Shown: positions 10,838 to 22,099 of the stretch, one piece after another
Numbering within the stretch: the first letter of the stretch is position 1
Layout of the letters: every line of letters begins with the position of its first letter
Assembly (NCBI RefSeq): GCF_032854445.1
Contig: NC_088301.1
Location: 17,442,018 to 17,506,017, forward strand
DNA from: Liolophura sinensis
Taxonomy: Eukaryota; Mollusca; Polyplacophora; Chitonida; Chitonidae
Direction of reading: 5' to 3'
DNA: 64,000 nt
Made by a program: the position numbers and the translations under genes
Notes under the pieces: model-generated
The model's input: the letters and a program-made list of their open reading frames with translations, nothing else
Databases searched by the model: none
Told to the model about the DNA's origin: nothing

Positions 10838-11832
10838 GTAAGTAACAAGATACAAACTGCGTGTAGGCATTGTCATATTTATTGGGTGACCAGTCACGAG
10901 AATGCTTACAGAAGTTAATCAGTTCACATCCGTCAATCTTTAATATTTATATATTAAAGACCTGTGGAGATTTTTGCAAACACTGCGTATTAACCGTCAC
11001 TAAATTGGTCGTTCCTATGAGTTCCATATTAAACACTCACGGTCCTTGTATAAACCAGTAGAACATCTCAGTAAATCGTCAATTCAAAATCAAATCATAT
11101 TATTATTGATAGTAGTATTTAACTGTTACGTGACACAACTCTCTATGACGTGAGACCTGGATTACGTGGCACAAAGCTATCGTAGGCTAAGCTGATTGAA
11201 ACTACAATGGCGACACATGTGAAAAGCATATGTTGCCATGGTTGTTGCAATCCTCTCAGGTTTTGTGCAAAATGCATGGCTGACAGTATAACGCCATCCT
11301 CAAGAATTTTGCACTGATACGAGGGCGATTTGAATTTGGTTGGACAAAAACACGGAGCCCTGTGTAAATCTTTAACTTTGACAAGTTACTGATGCGCTTT
11401 CCAAGGTGACTTGCAGACTTACTCATTGTATTGCTGCAAATCTCTAACAAACGTTAAACTGCATAGACGACCACACGAGTATGCATATTGTCACAAAGGC
11501 ACCAAGAACACTGAGAGCTGTGGTACATACAAATCCCAAGCCTAAGGCCGGATTTGAACTCACACATCGTGTATTCTAAGGATTAGAATCCCACTGCATC
11601 AAACACGTGTTCACCTCCGAAACATAATCCAGCATTAATCCTATACGTATATATAATCCACGATATATTACGATAATTCATTTTAAACATTTTTATTTCT
11701 TTTACAATTTTGAATGATTATGACTTAATGCTAATGCCACTTCTTTTGTCACATGACAGCAAAGCCTGAGACATATGTGAAGCTATTCGTAGCTTTTCAT
11801 AACCATTAGTTGTATTGTGCTTTTGATAACAG

Positions 11833-12075
11833 GGAATGTGGCATTTCAACAAGACACGACACAATCTTCGGATTATAACATTGGAGGGTTCACCTTCATC
11901 TCCAAACTCGCCGTTGATGGTGGGACTGGACAACGCCTCTTTATTAAACCATATACATGTACTCACACCCGAGGGAACTTACAACAGGCGTACTGGACGG
12001 TAACACTGGATGCACGCTACAGCATCAACAGCTTCAGGATTTATAACAGAAAAGAGCCGTGTAAAGAGATGCTAT
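11833..12075 (+). CDS. receptor copy B, fucolectin-type domain, first half
   Basis: A 243-base exon with acceptor TGATAACAG, donor GTAAGT and phase 1 at both ends. It encodes the N-terminal half of an FTP/F5-8-type lectin domain: NVAFQQDTTQSSDY, then LAVDGG, then YTCTHT, then YWTVTLDARYSIN and RIYNR. These blocks occur in that order in eel fucolectin and related sugar-binding domains (family knowledge). The second half, present in copy D at 56991-57200, was not found before the next EGF exon. Because all exons are phase 1, skipping it still keeps frame, but a half domain is unlikely to fold normally. Confidence 0.8.
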
Positions 12076-12846
12076 GTAAGTTCCGACAACTGCGAGTGGC
12101 CATACATCGCTTTTCCTTCAAATGTTTACAATTAAAATCATTGACCAGTGAAGTCGAAGGCTGGAATCCAGCCCTCGCTGATTCGGCTGCATCTTACACT
12201 TGGGAGTTTGTTTAGTACCTGCGCTGGTTTCCCGTCGTTCTGCCAGGCATCTTCAATCTGTCAGCAGGTTATGATTATTTACTCTACAAAAATGTTGTAT
12301 AAGCTGGGACATGACTAACTGATTTACAAGACTAGAAACTGTAACTAGCCAATTTCACAAAACAATATTTGATCACCAATTTTTTTTGTCCCAACCCAAA
12401 ATAATGAGTCATTTCCGTCTGACGGTAGCCTGGAGAACAAAAATGCACATTTAAAAGTGTAATGTTGCTCATTTTCAAATGTTTATTTATCGATTAAAGA
12501 AAGAAAATGCGTAAATTATCTTCTTTCACCACACTAAACGTACCGGTTGTTGCTACTCTTTTTCTCTCTGTGGCAACAGTTATTTTTTTGTTTGTTTGTT
12601 GACTACGTATTGTTGTCGGCTAAATGATCCTTATCCGAATAACTGCCCATCGTCGGCTACGGAAGTTTAGAGAAAAAGATCTCTGTGCTGGCCAGAGCCA
12701 TTTCCTCGAGGTTCAATCACGCTCAGGTGGTACTTTAAATCGCAAAAGCCATTGTCCCTTACTTTATTTTGCAGACAACAAGGCAAGAGAGCACACAAAG
12801 GGGTTTATCTGGAGTAAAAGAAACGCATTCGGTTGTTTGAATAAAT

Positions 12847-13900
12847 AAATGTTTTGGGTTTTACGTCGTACTAAGCAATTTTTCAGTCAAATGATGACAA
12901 GGAGTCATTAGGTTTGTGTACATATGCTGTTAAGTCTTGTGACAGAGACGGATAGCACAGTTGGTAGTGTGCGTTTCCGGAGCGGTAGATCCAGGGTCAG
13001 TCCTAGATCGAGTCACAGCTAAGACCTTAGAAGAGGAAGTTGCCGCCACTAAAGTATCATGCCGGTTACATCAGATATGACACCCCAACCAGTCGCATTA
13101 CACTGACACCAGGCCAACCAGTGCATTTTACTTGCTCTAATCTCTCAGTGCTGAATGCCAAGCTGGGCAGCAATAAATACTAGTTTTGGTTTGACCAAGC
13201 CTGGGTTTCATTCCAGGTCTCCAAGCTTCGAGGTGGAGGCTCCAACCATTAAGCCACGGAAGCCGTCTACGATAGTTTGAATTGCCTTATAAACGTGGGA
13301 TATAACTTTGTGAGCGTGACGTTGTTTTGCTTGAGAGCGTCATTGTTGTACTTGATGTTTCGCGGAAAGTCTTCTGACTGTGTGTTGACCAAGGGAAAAT
13401 AAGAATCACTTTATATGGTGTAGTGATACATGATATTCCCTCCCACAGCATGCATGAACGGAGGACCTTACTCTTGTGTTCATTTCATAAAAAAGTTAAT
13501 AACCTCAATGAATGAATTTTGCACTTGGTGTTCGCTCATGCGCAATTTCTTCAACGAGTTTCACAACTCATAGAAAATCAACACGAGTACATGATTCTGT
13601 TTAGCACACAACTGATACAGATAAAAAGAAGAAACCAATGAATACTTTATAAGTTCAAGCTCACAAACTGTACTTAAATGTTAATACATATATTCCCGTG
13701 GCTCAGATGAAGTATTGCAGCCGATAGCAACATGACTAGGTATAGACGGTAAACATACTGTGGCAAGGCGAATCCATGCCACTAAAGTGTTACCGACATG
13801 AAAGTATCACGCCGAAGGCATCAGACCTGACACCCCGCCCAGTCAGATTATACTGATGTACTAAAAGACAACAGTGTGATACCTGGAAAATGGTCACACT
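12847..13900. mobile_element. cluster of SINE family 2 fragments
   Basis: 12847-12916 matches the 3' end of the SINE at 59095-59396 in reverse (GTTTTACGTCGTACTAAG). At 12945-13040 a tRNA-like head (GGTAGATCCAGGGTCAGTCC) lies forward. 13057-13150 and 13794-13860 carry its body in reverse (CAGATATGACACCCCAACCA). The cluster occupies the intron where the second lectin exon of copy B would be expected. Confidence 0.6.
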
Positions 13901-14267
13901 TAACCGGTGAAATGCGGCCTCGTCAACCTACGTCAGTGTATCTTTTCGTTTACATGCCTGAATAACAGCTTTATACGCCCTTGGTACGTTAAAAAAATTA
14001 GGTTAAAAATACAGTCATGCTAACTGCCGTTTATTAGACAACCAACAATGTTGAGTGGTCCTATATGTACCAACTAGCGCTGAATGCCTAGCGAGAAAAC
14101 GGCCCCATGTCTCCCGACTTCAAAGCGGGACGCTCCACCCACTAAGTCACCGAAGAGATCCCAAGATGAATAATATAAGCCAAATTTGAAATGTGAAAAT
14201 AGCACATGCCACAATCAAGCGTTATTTCATCATGCCTCAGTTTTTATACAAAATGTATATGTATCAG

Positions 14268-14417
14268 TGTGTACCCCCGGAACGTATGGGCCAGACTGTA
14301 GGGAGAGATGTGGAAACTGTGCCGGTGGACCAACTGCCTGTATCACAACATCCGGGAACTGTCCCCAGAAAACACCAAGATGCATGCCGGGATACTCCGG
14401 TCTGAAATGTGTCACAG
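14268..14417 (+). CDS. receptor copy B, EGF-like module 1
   Basis: A 150-base exon, acceptor GTATCAG, donor GTAAGT, phase 1 at both ends. It encodes one 50-residue module with eight cysteines (CTPGTYGPDC, RCGNC, TAC, GNC, PRCMPGYSGLKC), the spacing of laminin-type EGF repeats found in MEGF10, Draper and CED-1 type receptors. Such modules form extended stalks. It is intact, with no stop or lost cysteine. It is followed 487 bases later by a second module. Confidence 0.85.
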
Positions 14418-14903
14418 GTAAGTTATACAGGCTGTGTTTTGCATGGTTTAGCGTAACCGGGTGTACTCATGCAAAGAGTTTGACCAACAGCGCCATTATT
14501 GACAAATGCACATTGTTTCTGACGCGATTGATTATCTCTCTTGAATCTGGGACCCAAAGTTTGATTTCAAATCAGATCAAAATAAATAAACACATCAATA
14601 AGATTCTCGGCGGAATCATAAAACATCAGGAGGATATAGTTCTGCCATACAATGTATATTATATTCTGTTATATAATTTTGAGCTTCGTGTATTAAGATA
14701 CAAGCGCGAAGCCATGTTTTTTTGTTTTCACATTTCCATTGTGTACGGTCAACAGTTTTTCATTACACTCTACTGAGGTGTTATATACTTCATTGTTATC
14801 TGTGTCCTTGTACGTTATACTACTCATAACACTTTCCGCTAGTTATTTTCGACAATCACTTGTTACTGAAATGTAACTGAACATTTTATGCCCCTATATA
14901 CAG

Positions 14904-15053
14904 TATGTACACCGGGGATATACGGAGCAGATTGTACAAAGAGATGTGGACATTGCGCTAATAACCAATTAACGTGTGAGGCTTCAACCGGAAACTGTAC
15001 AAGCTCAACACCCAGATGCATGCCGGGGTATTCTGGTCCGAGGTGTGACATAG
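14904..15053 (+). CDS. receptor copy B, EGF-like module 2
   Basis: A 150-base phase 1-1 exon after TATACAG, with donor GTGTGT. All eight cysteines are present (CTPGIYGADC, RCGHC, LTC, GNC, PRCMPGYSGPRC). The Polinton element begins 537 bases downstream, inside the following intron. Confidence 0.85.
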
Positions 15054-15589
15054 GTGTGTCAATTGTTAACGGTGATGCACACATATACGCACAAATATCT
15101 GTAGTATATTTCTTTTAGCGAGTTGCGCATATTCAGATGTCTGTAAAATCAGTCATACTCAGTCAGTGACATGTAACAACACAAGCTGTACACGAGGATA
15201 TGTTCGAAGTTCATATTCTTGGGAGGAAAATGAAGTTAAAACACATTTTCTAATTCATGATGTTAAAGTCCATCAGCTCGGTTTCGATGACAAGAACCCT
15301 TTGGGTCAGAATTGTAAAACAAACAGTGGCATGCTGGATGCTGGGCGGAGTTCAACATGTTTTAACGGAGGGAGACACCAGTTATCTAAACTGTTATCGC
15401 CTTCACTGGAAACCCTGTTACTGACACCGCTTTATTTGAAATTAATTACACATTTTAGACTAATACATGTATATCCCTTATAAAGGAAGTTTATTTTATC
15501 TGTTATGGTATATGATCTCACGGTTGTATAGATTTGGAGACGGATGTTAGGAAATTTAAGCCATGTAGTCTATTTGCACAGCAGTGGAG

Positions 15590-15655
15590 AGTTGTGTATT
15601 GGGTCAAAAACGTGTCTGTTTGCGGAGGATGGGAAATCCCCTAGGTATTCACTAT
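15590..15655 (+). repeat. left terminal inverted repeat of the Polinton
   Basis: Begins AGTTGTGTATTGGGTCAAAA and continues to CCCTAGGTAT at about 15640-15649. It pairs with 23172-23235 read in reverse. Confidence 0.9.
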
Positions 15656-15699
15656 GTCGTTGAGTCCGCGCTCTGTATGTTATAATGTGGTATACTGTC

Positions 15700-16245
15700 T
15701 GGTCGGCTTGTAGAGTTGAATGTTGAGCTCTGGCGCGCCAAAACGGACCAATGAGTGGGCTAGATTGCCCCCCTCGGGTTTCGTTGACGTCCGCGCTGTG
15801 TCATCCAATGAGAGGCGGCTGGACGGACCAATGACGGAGGGGTGAGCGAAACATGGGTTTGTAAAGTTAGGTTGAGCAGCTCCGTTGCGCCAAAATTGTC
15901 CAATGTGAAACAAGCAGATCAAGAGGTGCAAATGTTGGGAAAAATCATCAAGCATTCGATGTTGGCGCACGAATTTCGTTGACATCCGCCTTGACGGGAT
16001 AAATGGAGGGCTCGGAGAAAGGGGAGATAGTGCCGCTACACATAAGTTTTACAGGTGCTGTTTTCTCCGATTATCCCGTTCGCTAAGGACAGAAGGAAAA
16101 GAGCCCGTCATGACAGTAGTGGATCCGTCCAAGAGCTTTCTGTTTGAGCAGCGTGTACAAAACAGCTTGAAAAGTGTTAGTGTATGATATCTCTCGTGAA
16201 AACAAATCATGGCCCATTTAGTCCCTGAGATAATTTAGTGCGACA
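15700..16245. other. Polinton left flank, CCAAT-rich, no gene
   Basis: No protein is recognised. GGACCAATGA occurs twice (near 15746 and 15817), with further CCAATG words at 15806 and 15900. A TTTCGTTGACRTCCGC motif occurs at about 15779 and 15974. ACGGGATAA near 15994 has its reverse complement TTATCCCGT near 16071. This may be a promoter or terminal control region (inference only). Confidence 0.35.
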
Positions 16246-17142
16246 TCACTGCCAAGCATACGGAGCGTCTGACGGAGTGCAGAGTTCAATTGCCAAACAT
16301 GCTCCAGGACATTTTCCAGACAGAACAACTGGCTCAGGCATCAGCGAACGCACACGACGACCACCGCCGCCAGCATCCTGTGGGAAGAGACGTTCACTTG
16401 CCATACATGCACCTTGACGTTTGTCCGACTGACGGACTTGGTCCGACACCAGCTGCCTAAAAAGCTGAGGTGCCTCTTCTTGAAGCCAAACCCCGGACAC
16501 CCTACGCGGGGATCTCACGCAAACCAAATTCATCATTGACAACCATTGCGCGGTCACTGCTGCCATGTTTTCAACACAGCCCGTGGCATCTCGCCCCCCC
16601 CCCCCCGCCCCTCCGGGGACCATGCATTCTCAACACCATGCTTCTAGCCACTCCACACCAACATAATTGCCCCAACTATAGACAAATCCGGCAGTGGCCG
16701 CCCGTAAGACACTATCACAAACTTTATCGGTGAACCCCACAAAATCTACTGCCGTGTTTTCAATACGTCCCAGGGCATCGTCCTTTACGCACGCCACCAA
16801 ACCTGGCATTCTCCGCCCCATGCATCTTTCAGGCCACACCAACATATTTCCCCAGCTATAGACGGATCCGACAATGTCTGGCCCGTTAGACAAAATACAC
16901 AACTTCATCGGCGAGCCCTGAGAAGCTGAGTTTGTGGCTTGCCCTGCTCGCGAGGGCATAAGCCCATCCCACACCCCCAGGCCTGGCCTCCAACTGACAA
17001 TACTTTTTCTATGACAGTAACTTAAAACTAATAAAGATAAGCCTGAATGCGTGTGAGCCGTATTGTCTTCTATCCCTGTTTTGTTGGGGTGGGCGGGTTT
17101 GTAGGTGTCATAGGGGTTGGTCTTGTTAATTCGAGCGTTCAT
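16246..17142 (-). pseudogene. repeat-containing Polinton reading frame, RCC1-like units possible
   Basis: Two long minus-strand frames (17142-16630 and 16623-16246) contain diverged tandem units of about 60-63 residues. VYSWGN occurs twice, exactly 180 bases apart (16846-16863 and 16666-16683), and a RIENTAV / CVENMAA pair lies 189 bases apart. A further pair, GACMASE and GACLAIE, lies nearer the 16260 end. G-x-VYSWGN recalls the core of RCC1 beta-propeller repeats, which are 50-60 residues long, but other RCC1 positions are not clear. The two frames are joined by a frame change at a run of C near 16600. I do not know a standard Polinton gene of this type, so this may be captured cargo. Confidence 0.35.
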
Positions 17143-17214
17143 CTATTATCTCTCTGGGCAAGGGATGTGGGTTTCCCTACTTGTCTCTCGGTGGAATAGG
17201 TAACGTAGGCAATC

Positions 17215-17740
17215 ATGAACTGTCTGGTGGTTTTTGGGACGCTGATGGGTATACCACTTCTGACGAGGCGGATATCTCAATATGACAGTTTACAATCCCC
17301 GGCCCTCGCCGCCACATCCCGTCCAGGATTAGCTCCTCTCATGCAACATACAGGCCTTCCCACGGCCATGACGGGTAATTTGCGAGCACTTTTTCCCTTT
17401 ATGAGACGATGTAGAGTCAAGCAACGGTCATCGGGGGGAAAAGAAAAAGACATGACTGCCTGAAGAAAAACATTGCTGTCGGGCCGAGCATCATTTTTCA
17501 TTGTTCCCACGAACAAGGCACGACCCGTCTACAGAAAGGTAAGCTGTGTCAGCGGGTCGTCAAGTTCGATGCTAGCGCTTTGTACTTGGCCTGTCTTCCC
17601 TAAATCATGCCTGTGGGTCATTACATCCGATGGCGGCATGACAAAGAGAAGTTCGTTTCCTCCGGCAGGGCGACGCGTCTTGCTGAAAAATCGCACCAGC
17701 CCAGGGTACCCACCCACTACCGGTTTAACCACTCGGAGTA
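17215..17740. other. Polinton interior, unassigned
   Basis: Overlapping open frames on both strands (for example 17801-17529 - and 17473-17748 +) show no recognisable family. By position on the + strand, the missing N-terminal part of DNA polymerase B would be expected here, but I cannot see it. Confidence 0.3.
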
Positions 17741-17749
17741 AAGGATAAG

Positions 17750-19131
17750 TGATCGCCAACTCTCTGTATACGGGTTCACCGCACATCGACGGACGTCCCA
17801 CCGTCTTCCAGGACCACAGTTGCTATTACCACTACCACGGCTGTCACCTGAGTTACTCAAAGAGGCTGAGCTAGGCAACAACTGCCGATGAGCGTTGACA
17901 CCTCGAGACCTACGCCGGGAAGTGGACAACAACAAAGCCAGCATCCAATCCCAGGGGTACGAGCTGAAATCCAAATTGGAGTGCGAGTTACTTTGCATGC
18001 GGAAAAGGGACCCGGCCTTGCTCGCTTTCCTGCAGCAGTACGCCTTATCGCCGTCAAAACGACGGCCCACGACGCAAGCTCATCGGGTCTAGGCTGTCGG
18101 CTGAGGCCGGTTTTTTGTCTTCGTCGAATGTGACATCCACGTCCAAGACAATCTCAAACCGGAATACCCACCAATGTTTAAAAAACACCAACGTGGTCGC
18201 CTGAACGACATAGGCCCAACCAAGGCGGAGTTTCCACAGCTCAATGGCATCATGTCTGGTTCCAGGCGAATATTGACCGTGGGTGTTAGGCACGGAAATT
18301 CTGCTGGCCACATCGATACCCCATTCGGGGTTTAGTAGTGACCTGTTTGTACCAAGTCATGGAAAACACGCTTGAGTGAACCTTCCAAACTTTTGCGGAG
18401 GCCGTCAACCAAGCCCGACGACAAGAGGACGCTAACCCTTCCAAGGCATTCATCGATGAAATTCCGGCTATGGCAAAACCCTGACAAACCAAGACCAACC
18501 CGTAGGTGTGAAAATCTGTGGCCTGGCGAAGACGCACCAGTGACTGGGGACTGTGACGACACCTTCGAAGGGGTGAGCGGCAAGAGAACCTTTCGCTGCA
18601 ATCTACCGTACAAATAGGATATATGGTGTAGCAGTACGCCAAACTGCGTATGCCAGAGTTGTATGATCTATGTTCTTTGACCAGTTTGACTTGGAGTACC
18701 GTGAGATGGACACGGCGTACATGGCTTGGTCTAACCCAAACTGAGAATCCTTGGTTAAACCTGAGCTGTGGGTGGCATGGAAAGGAGAGCGAGACAAGTG
18801 GTTGCCTCTTGATAAACGTACACCGGAGCTGTTCAAAGTCGAATGGACCGGTCACGGCATCGACAGCTTGTGTTCTAAGACACACTATTGCTACGGCGGG
18901 GAATCGAACAGTAAAGGCAAGCTCTTTTGCAAAGGCGTTAGCGCACAGGGTGTGGACAAGGACGTGTACCTTTCCCGTGTTGTACAACGATCAAACCCCT
19001 ATGGTGTGAACCGAGGTATGCGTATGCGGGGTAACAGCATATATTCCTACACGCAGCACAAAGACGCTTTCACTTATTTTTACGGGAAGCCAGACAGTTT
19101 GAGCACCATATGCCTGGATGCTTATATTTGA
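17750..19131 (+). pseudogene. Polinton protein-primed DNA polymerase B, C-terminal half, broken
   Basis: The intact protein replicates the element with a protein primer. Fragments in correct order across several frames: HIDGRPTVFQ and HYHGC (about 17780-17850), GYELKSKLECE (17959-17991), a core stretch with FFVFVECDI (18110-18136), GLVVTCLYQVME (18328-18363), ARR and FIDEIP further on, and the terminal block with KRTPELFKVEW and YGVNRGMRMRGNSIYSYTQ (18815-19060). It ends at a TGA at 19129-19131. There are at least four frame changes and several stops. The conserved acidic palm motif is damaged: 18703-18720 reads EMDTAY, two residues short of the expected form. The N-terminal exonuclease and terminal-protein regions are absent or unrecognisable. 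Confidence 0.88.
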
Positions 19132-19348
19132 TCTCACTGTCACCGACGGTTGTACCATGACCTTATAATATGTTGTCTTGAAGGCGAAATAAATTCAAGT
19201 CAAACCCACTGTATGAGCGTCATCTTCTTTTGTTTTTATTAATAGAACGTCAAACAAGAAATCATGGAAAGTTATTACGGCCAACTGGCGGCTAGAGTGA
19301 CAAAAAAAAAAAAAAAAACGGGGGCTGAACCCCAAACTGGCGAACAAG

Positions 19349-19590
19349 TCAATCGAACATCATTAGGTCGTTATCATAAGTCGACCTCGAATCCGCTGGG
19401 TAAAGTAATACACACAATATTGCCCGCACACAGCCTGTCCAGACTCTGTACCAGCCGATCAAACCATGTTCGGTGGTGTGTTCTCCGGTTGAGCCAAACG
19501 GTAATATCGGCGTGGAGTGTTCCCGAGCGTAGACACCCCCCAGCCCGCGTAGAACGCATCGCAGTCCCAAATTTTTTTTAAATGGCAAAA
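19349..19590 (-). pseudogene. small Polinton membrane-type protein, frameshifted
   Basis: Two minus-strand frames together carry DAFYAGWG followed by HGLIGWYRVWTGCVRAIL. That arrangement (a Tyr-x-Gly start, then a Gly-rich hydrophobic segment) is seen in a short virion-type protein encoded next to the F54H12.2-like gene in invertebrate Polintons (recalled family knowledge, moderate certainty). A frame change separates the two parts. It lies directly after the minor capsid remnant on the same strand. Confidence 0.45.
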
Positions 19591-20454
19591 TCACAGCACA
19601 TTCCAGTTTTTGACTACTTCGATGATTTCCTCAAACTCGATGTAGGAGACCACGTTAATGGTTTCCGGTATTGGTCTGGCAAACCGCGTAAATCGCTCTT
19701 CTGGACCAGTTTCAGCTTGTGATTGTCTTGAGGTGTTGGGAGTCAAGTCGAAACGAAACACTTTGTTGCCTTTGGCGAGAAAGGTAAGGAGGATGGCGCT
19801 ACACTCGCCGTAGAACGCTTTCTCGGAGCTGCTAAAGAGGTTCAGGTACGTTTTGGCGAAATTCTCTGTCTCAAAGTTGGATGTCAGGGATTGGTAGGAA
19901 TATGACGTCCACAGACATGCAGGTTTCTATAGAAGTATTGTAAATTGAACGGGTTTTATCGTAGTTCCCGTCAAAATCCGTGCTGCTCACGCATCCCACA
20001 AATCAACGTGCTCCTCAAAACAGGTCTTGTTCATTGATAAGGGTGTGGCCTTTGTGCAAGGAAAAATACTTCATCAGCACCCGACGGATGGGGTTGTTGG
20101 CGGAGGCTTTGTCCAATGTTTTCAAATAGAACACCGCTGGTCACTTTGACTTTGCACACAAAAACCAACATCTTCTCCAAACGGATCTTGTAGTCCAGAC
20201 CCTCTTAACTGAACATCAAGGCAAACGCGTCCTAGGAAGAGGTGATTCGGATGCAGACGCTCGCGCTGTTGAGCAGGTGACGACGCATGTCTACAGACCC
20301 ACTTTGGGCCGTGAGTCTTCAAACACCTCTCCCTCCCTATCGATCATTTTCGCCTTCACGTACATCATGGTGTACGGTCTCCACGGTACTCAGGCTGGCG
20401 ATGGGACTGTAGGCATCCCAGCGGCCTTCTCGTACGCTAATGCCGGTAAGAGGT
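19591..20454 (-). pseudogene. F54H12.2-like Polinton minor capsid (penton) protein, deleted and frameshifted
   Basis: The intact family forms the minor jelly-roll capsid protein of Polinton/adintovirus-like particles. Recognisable parts in order: GRWDAYSPIASLST (near 20420), MMYVKAKMIDREGE (near 20366), RLHPNHLF (20239-20262), KIRLEKMLVFVCKVKV, NPIRRVLMKYF (20057-20089), FRFDLTPNTS and a C-terminal ETINVVSYIEFEEIIEV ending at 19591. About 860 bases remain where the family usually needs about 1200. At least two internal segments are missing, and there are stops and frame changes between blocks. It is non-functional. Confidence 0.8.
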
Positions 20455-20484
20455 AATCTCCACAAATTAGAGAGATCCATGGAG

Positions 20485-21011
20485 CTAACTAAAAATATCC
20501 GGCGCGGAGCGTGATTTTTGAGTCAAGGTTACGGGAGAACGTTTACCTTCTTGCCCAGGCGTGCTAGTGACGAGTGGGAAGGATGCCTCGCGGCTTCCTT
20601 TATATAGGCTTGCCCTCACCATGGCCAGCATGGTCCTCATGTGCGCTGGGCATAGCGACCGGCTTTGGCCAACAACTGTGTTCCTCCCTCGAGAGCGTGT
20701 CGTTTCAAGGCGTGGCTGACTAATATTCCACCCATGACTTTCACTCCGGTTTTTCCCTAATTCTGGAGCGGCAGGCTTTAACAACGGTTAACAACCATTT
20801 TGGCGAAGCTGCGTACTACATATGACCACTATATGGACGCACCTCGAAACAGAGGCAACCCACCTGCCCCTGCCTGCTTGCAATAGTCCATATAAGATCG
20901 AGACATCGAGTGGTAGTTTATGACGCTTATTCTAAAGGTAAGGCGCGCCACTGTCGAAAGTGAAATGTCAGCAGCACTTTACCGCGTTCGAAAGGCATGG
21001 GTTGGACTGTG
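20485..21011. other. Polinton interior between two minus-strand pseudogenes
   Basis: A 99-codon minus-strand frame (20784-20485) has no family signal. The major capsid gene would normally be among this group, but I find no trace of it. Confidence 0.3.
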
Positions 21012-21457
21012 TCATCTCTGATATGGATTCCCAACGTTGAGAAATGCTTTCACCGAACGGGGACGTGTTGTAAGGTCTTGGAGATATGCCACCCGCCCGT
21101 TCGGTTGCGAACCCAGTATCACTGGATGTTCATGCCTCTCAGCCCTGCGGAAGAAGTCCTCCAGGTCTGTGGGTAGGGAGTGCTCTCTTTCATGCACGGC
21201 GTCGTTCACCAGGTCGATCATGTTACTCTCGGGGTGTGAAAACATCCGGGTGAGTGATGCTGTCAAATAAATCATATTTAGCGACTTTGGTGCGGCGTGC
21301 CTTTGTATTGATCTTGAATTACTCGGTAGCGTTGAATCGTGTGGTGATACCGCTATATTTTCTCAGAGTCCGAGAGGATACGGGGAGACGGTTGGTGGCT
21401 GCGTGAGCGTGCCTAAGAGCCGCAGCTCAGCCAATGATATTTCTTGACGTGCTTCAT
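21012..21457 (-). pseudogene. small Polinton protein of the MKHxKKY / DLVNDA type
   Basis: It starts MKHVKKY at 21457 and, after stops and a frame change, contains a good stretch NMIDLVNDAVHEREHSL with DLEDFFRRAER (about 21220-21130). A protein with this kind of start and a LVND-type C-terminal block follows integrase in other invertebrate Polinton-like elements (recalled, not checked). Its function is unknown to me. The last frame ends at 21012. Confidence 0.5.
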
Positions 21458-21469
21458 TACCGCGGGTTG

Positions 21470-21680
21470 GCATTCACTGCCAACTGATGCTATAATGAAG
21501 GCAAGGTATCGCTCCAATTAAACCACCCCGCTGAACAATGTGTCATTTCTTATGCAGGGGAATACTTTTGTTGACCAGTGTGCTGAAACCCGTCTTGTGC
21601 CGTTGTATTCTCGCCTTTTTGAGCCGCGTAAGTGGAACGTTCCCATTTAGCACATTCTTCGCATATTCATACAAACCCTC
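21470..21680 (-). pseudogene. small basic Polinton protein with NVLNGNVPLT motif
   Basis: The minus-strand frame carries YAKNVLNGNVPLTRLKKARI, then a lysine/arginine-rich stretch to a stop at 21543. After a frame change, VQRGGLIGAI gives a short Gly-rich hydrophobic end. This two-part plan is typical of a small conserved protein encoded beside integrase in invertebrate Polintons. It may be a core or membrane-active virion protein (inference). Confidence 0.55.
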
Positions 21681-22040
21681 GTCGGCGTTCCGTTCCAAAA
21701 AACCTTTCCCCTTTGAGGTCCTCCAGTGTGTACACCATGGGCTGACGGGGGTGGGTGCAGAAGATGCGGAACATTTCCATGCTCCACTTAAGGCTGTACG
21801 ATTTTTCGAATTTCCCTTTGACTTGGCTTATATGCACAAGATCACTCTTTCCCTTCGTCCATTTGCAGGTTTAACGGTTGACCCCTCTTTCTTGAAAACG
21901 CGTCGAAACGCCTCAATCAGACGAGCACCAGTTTTGGTGCGCATCGCACGACCCAACCGTACTTGGCGGGGACATCGATGCAGGTAAGTAGGTAACGGTT
22001 GACGTCGTTCTCTTTGCCTTGAGCAAAGGTTTGACGCCGC
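21668..22040 (-). pseudogene. Polinton retroviral-type integrase, internally deleted
   Basis: The intact enzyme inserts the element into the host genome by DDE chemistry. RYLLTCIDVPAKYGWVV (21999-21949) covers the core around the first catalytic Asp, with the KTGARLIEAFRRVF block just after it in another frame. The sequence then jumps to a C-terminal part (HISQVKGKFEKSYS, then YTLEDLKGERFFGT) ending at 21668. About 100 residues that should carry the second Asp and the Glu are missing, so the enzyme is dead. There are at least two frame changes. Confidence 0.85.
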
Positions 22041-22099
22041 TGAAAGACGCTGGGCTGTCGGGCTCGAAGCAGAATGCATGAAGAGTTGCATCGAGGATC

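Noticed and set aside
18286-18987. 233-codon minus-strand frame in the Polinton
   Set aside because: Antisense of the polymerase remnant, whose + strand blocks are in the expected order.
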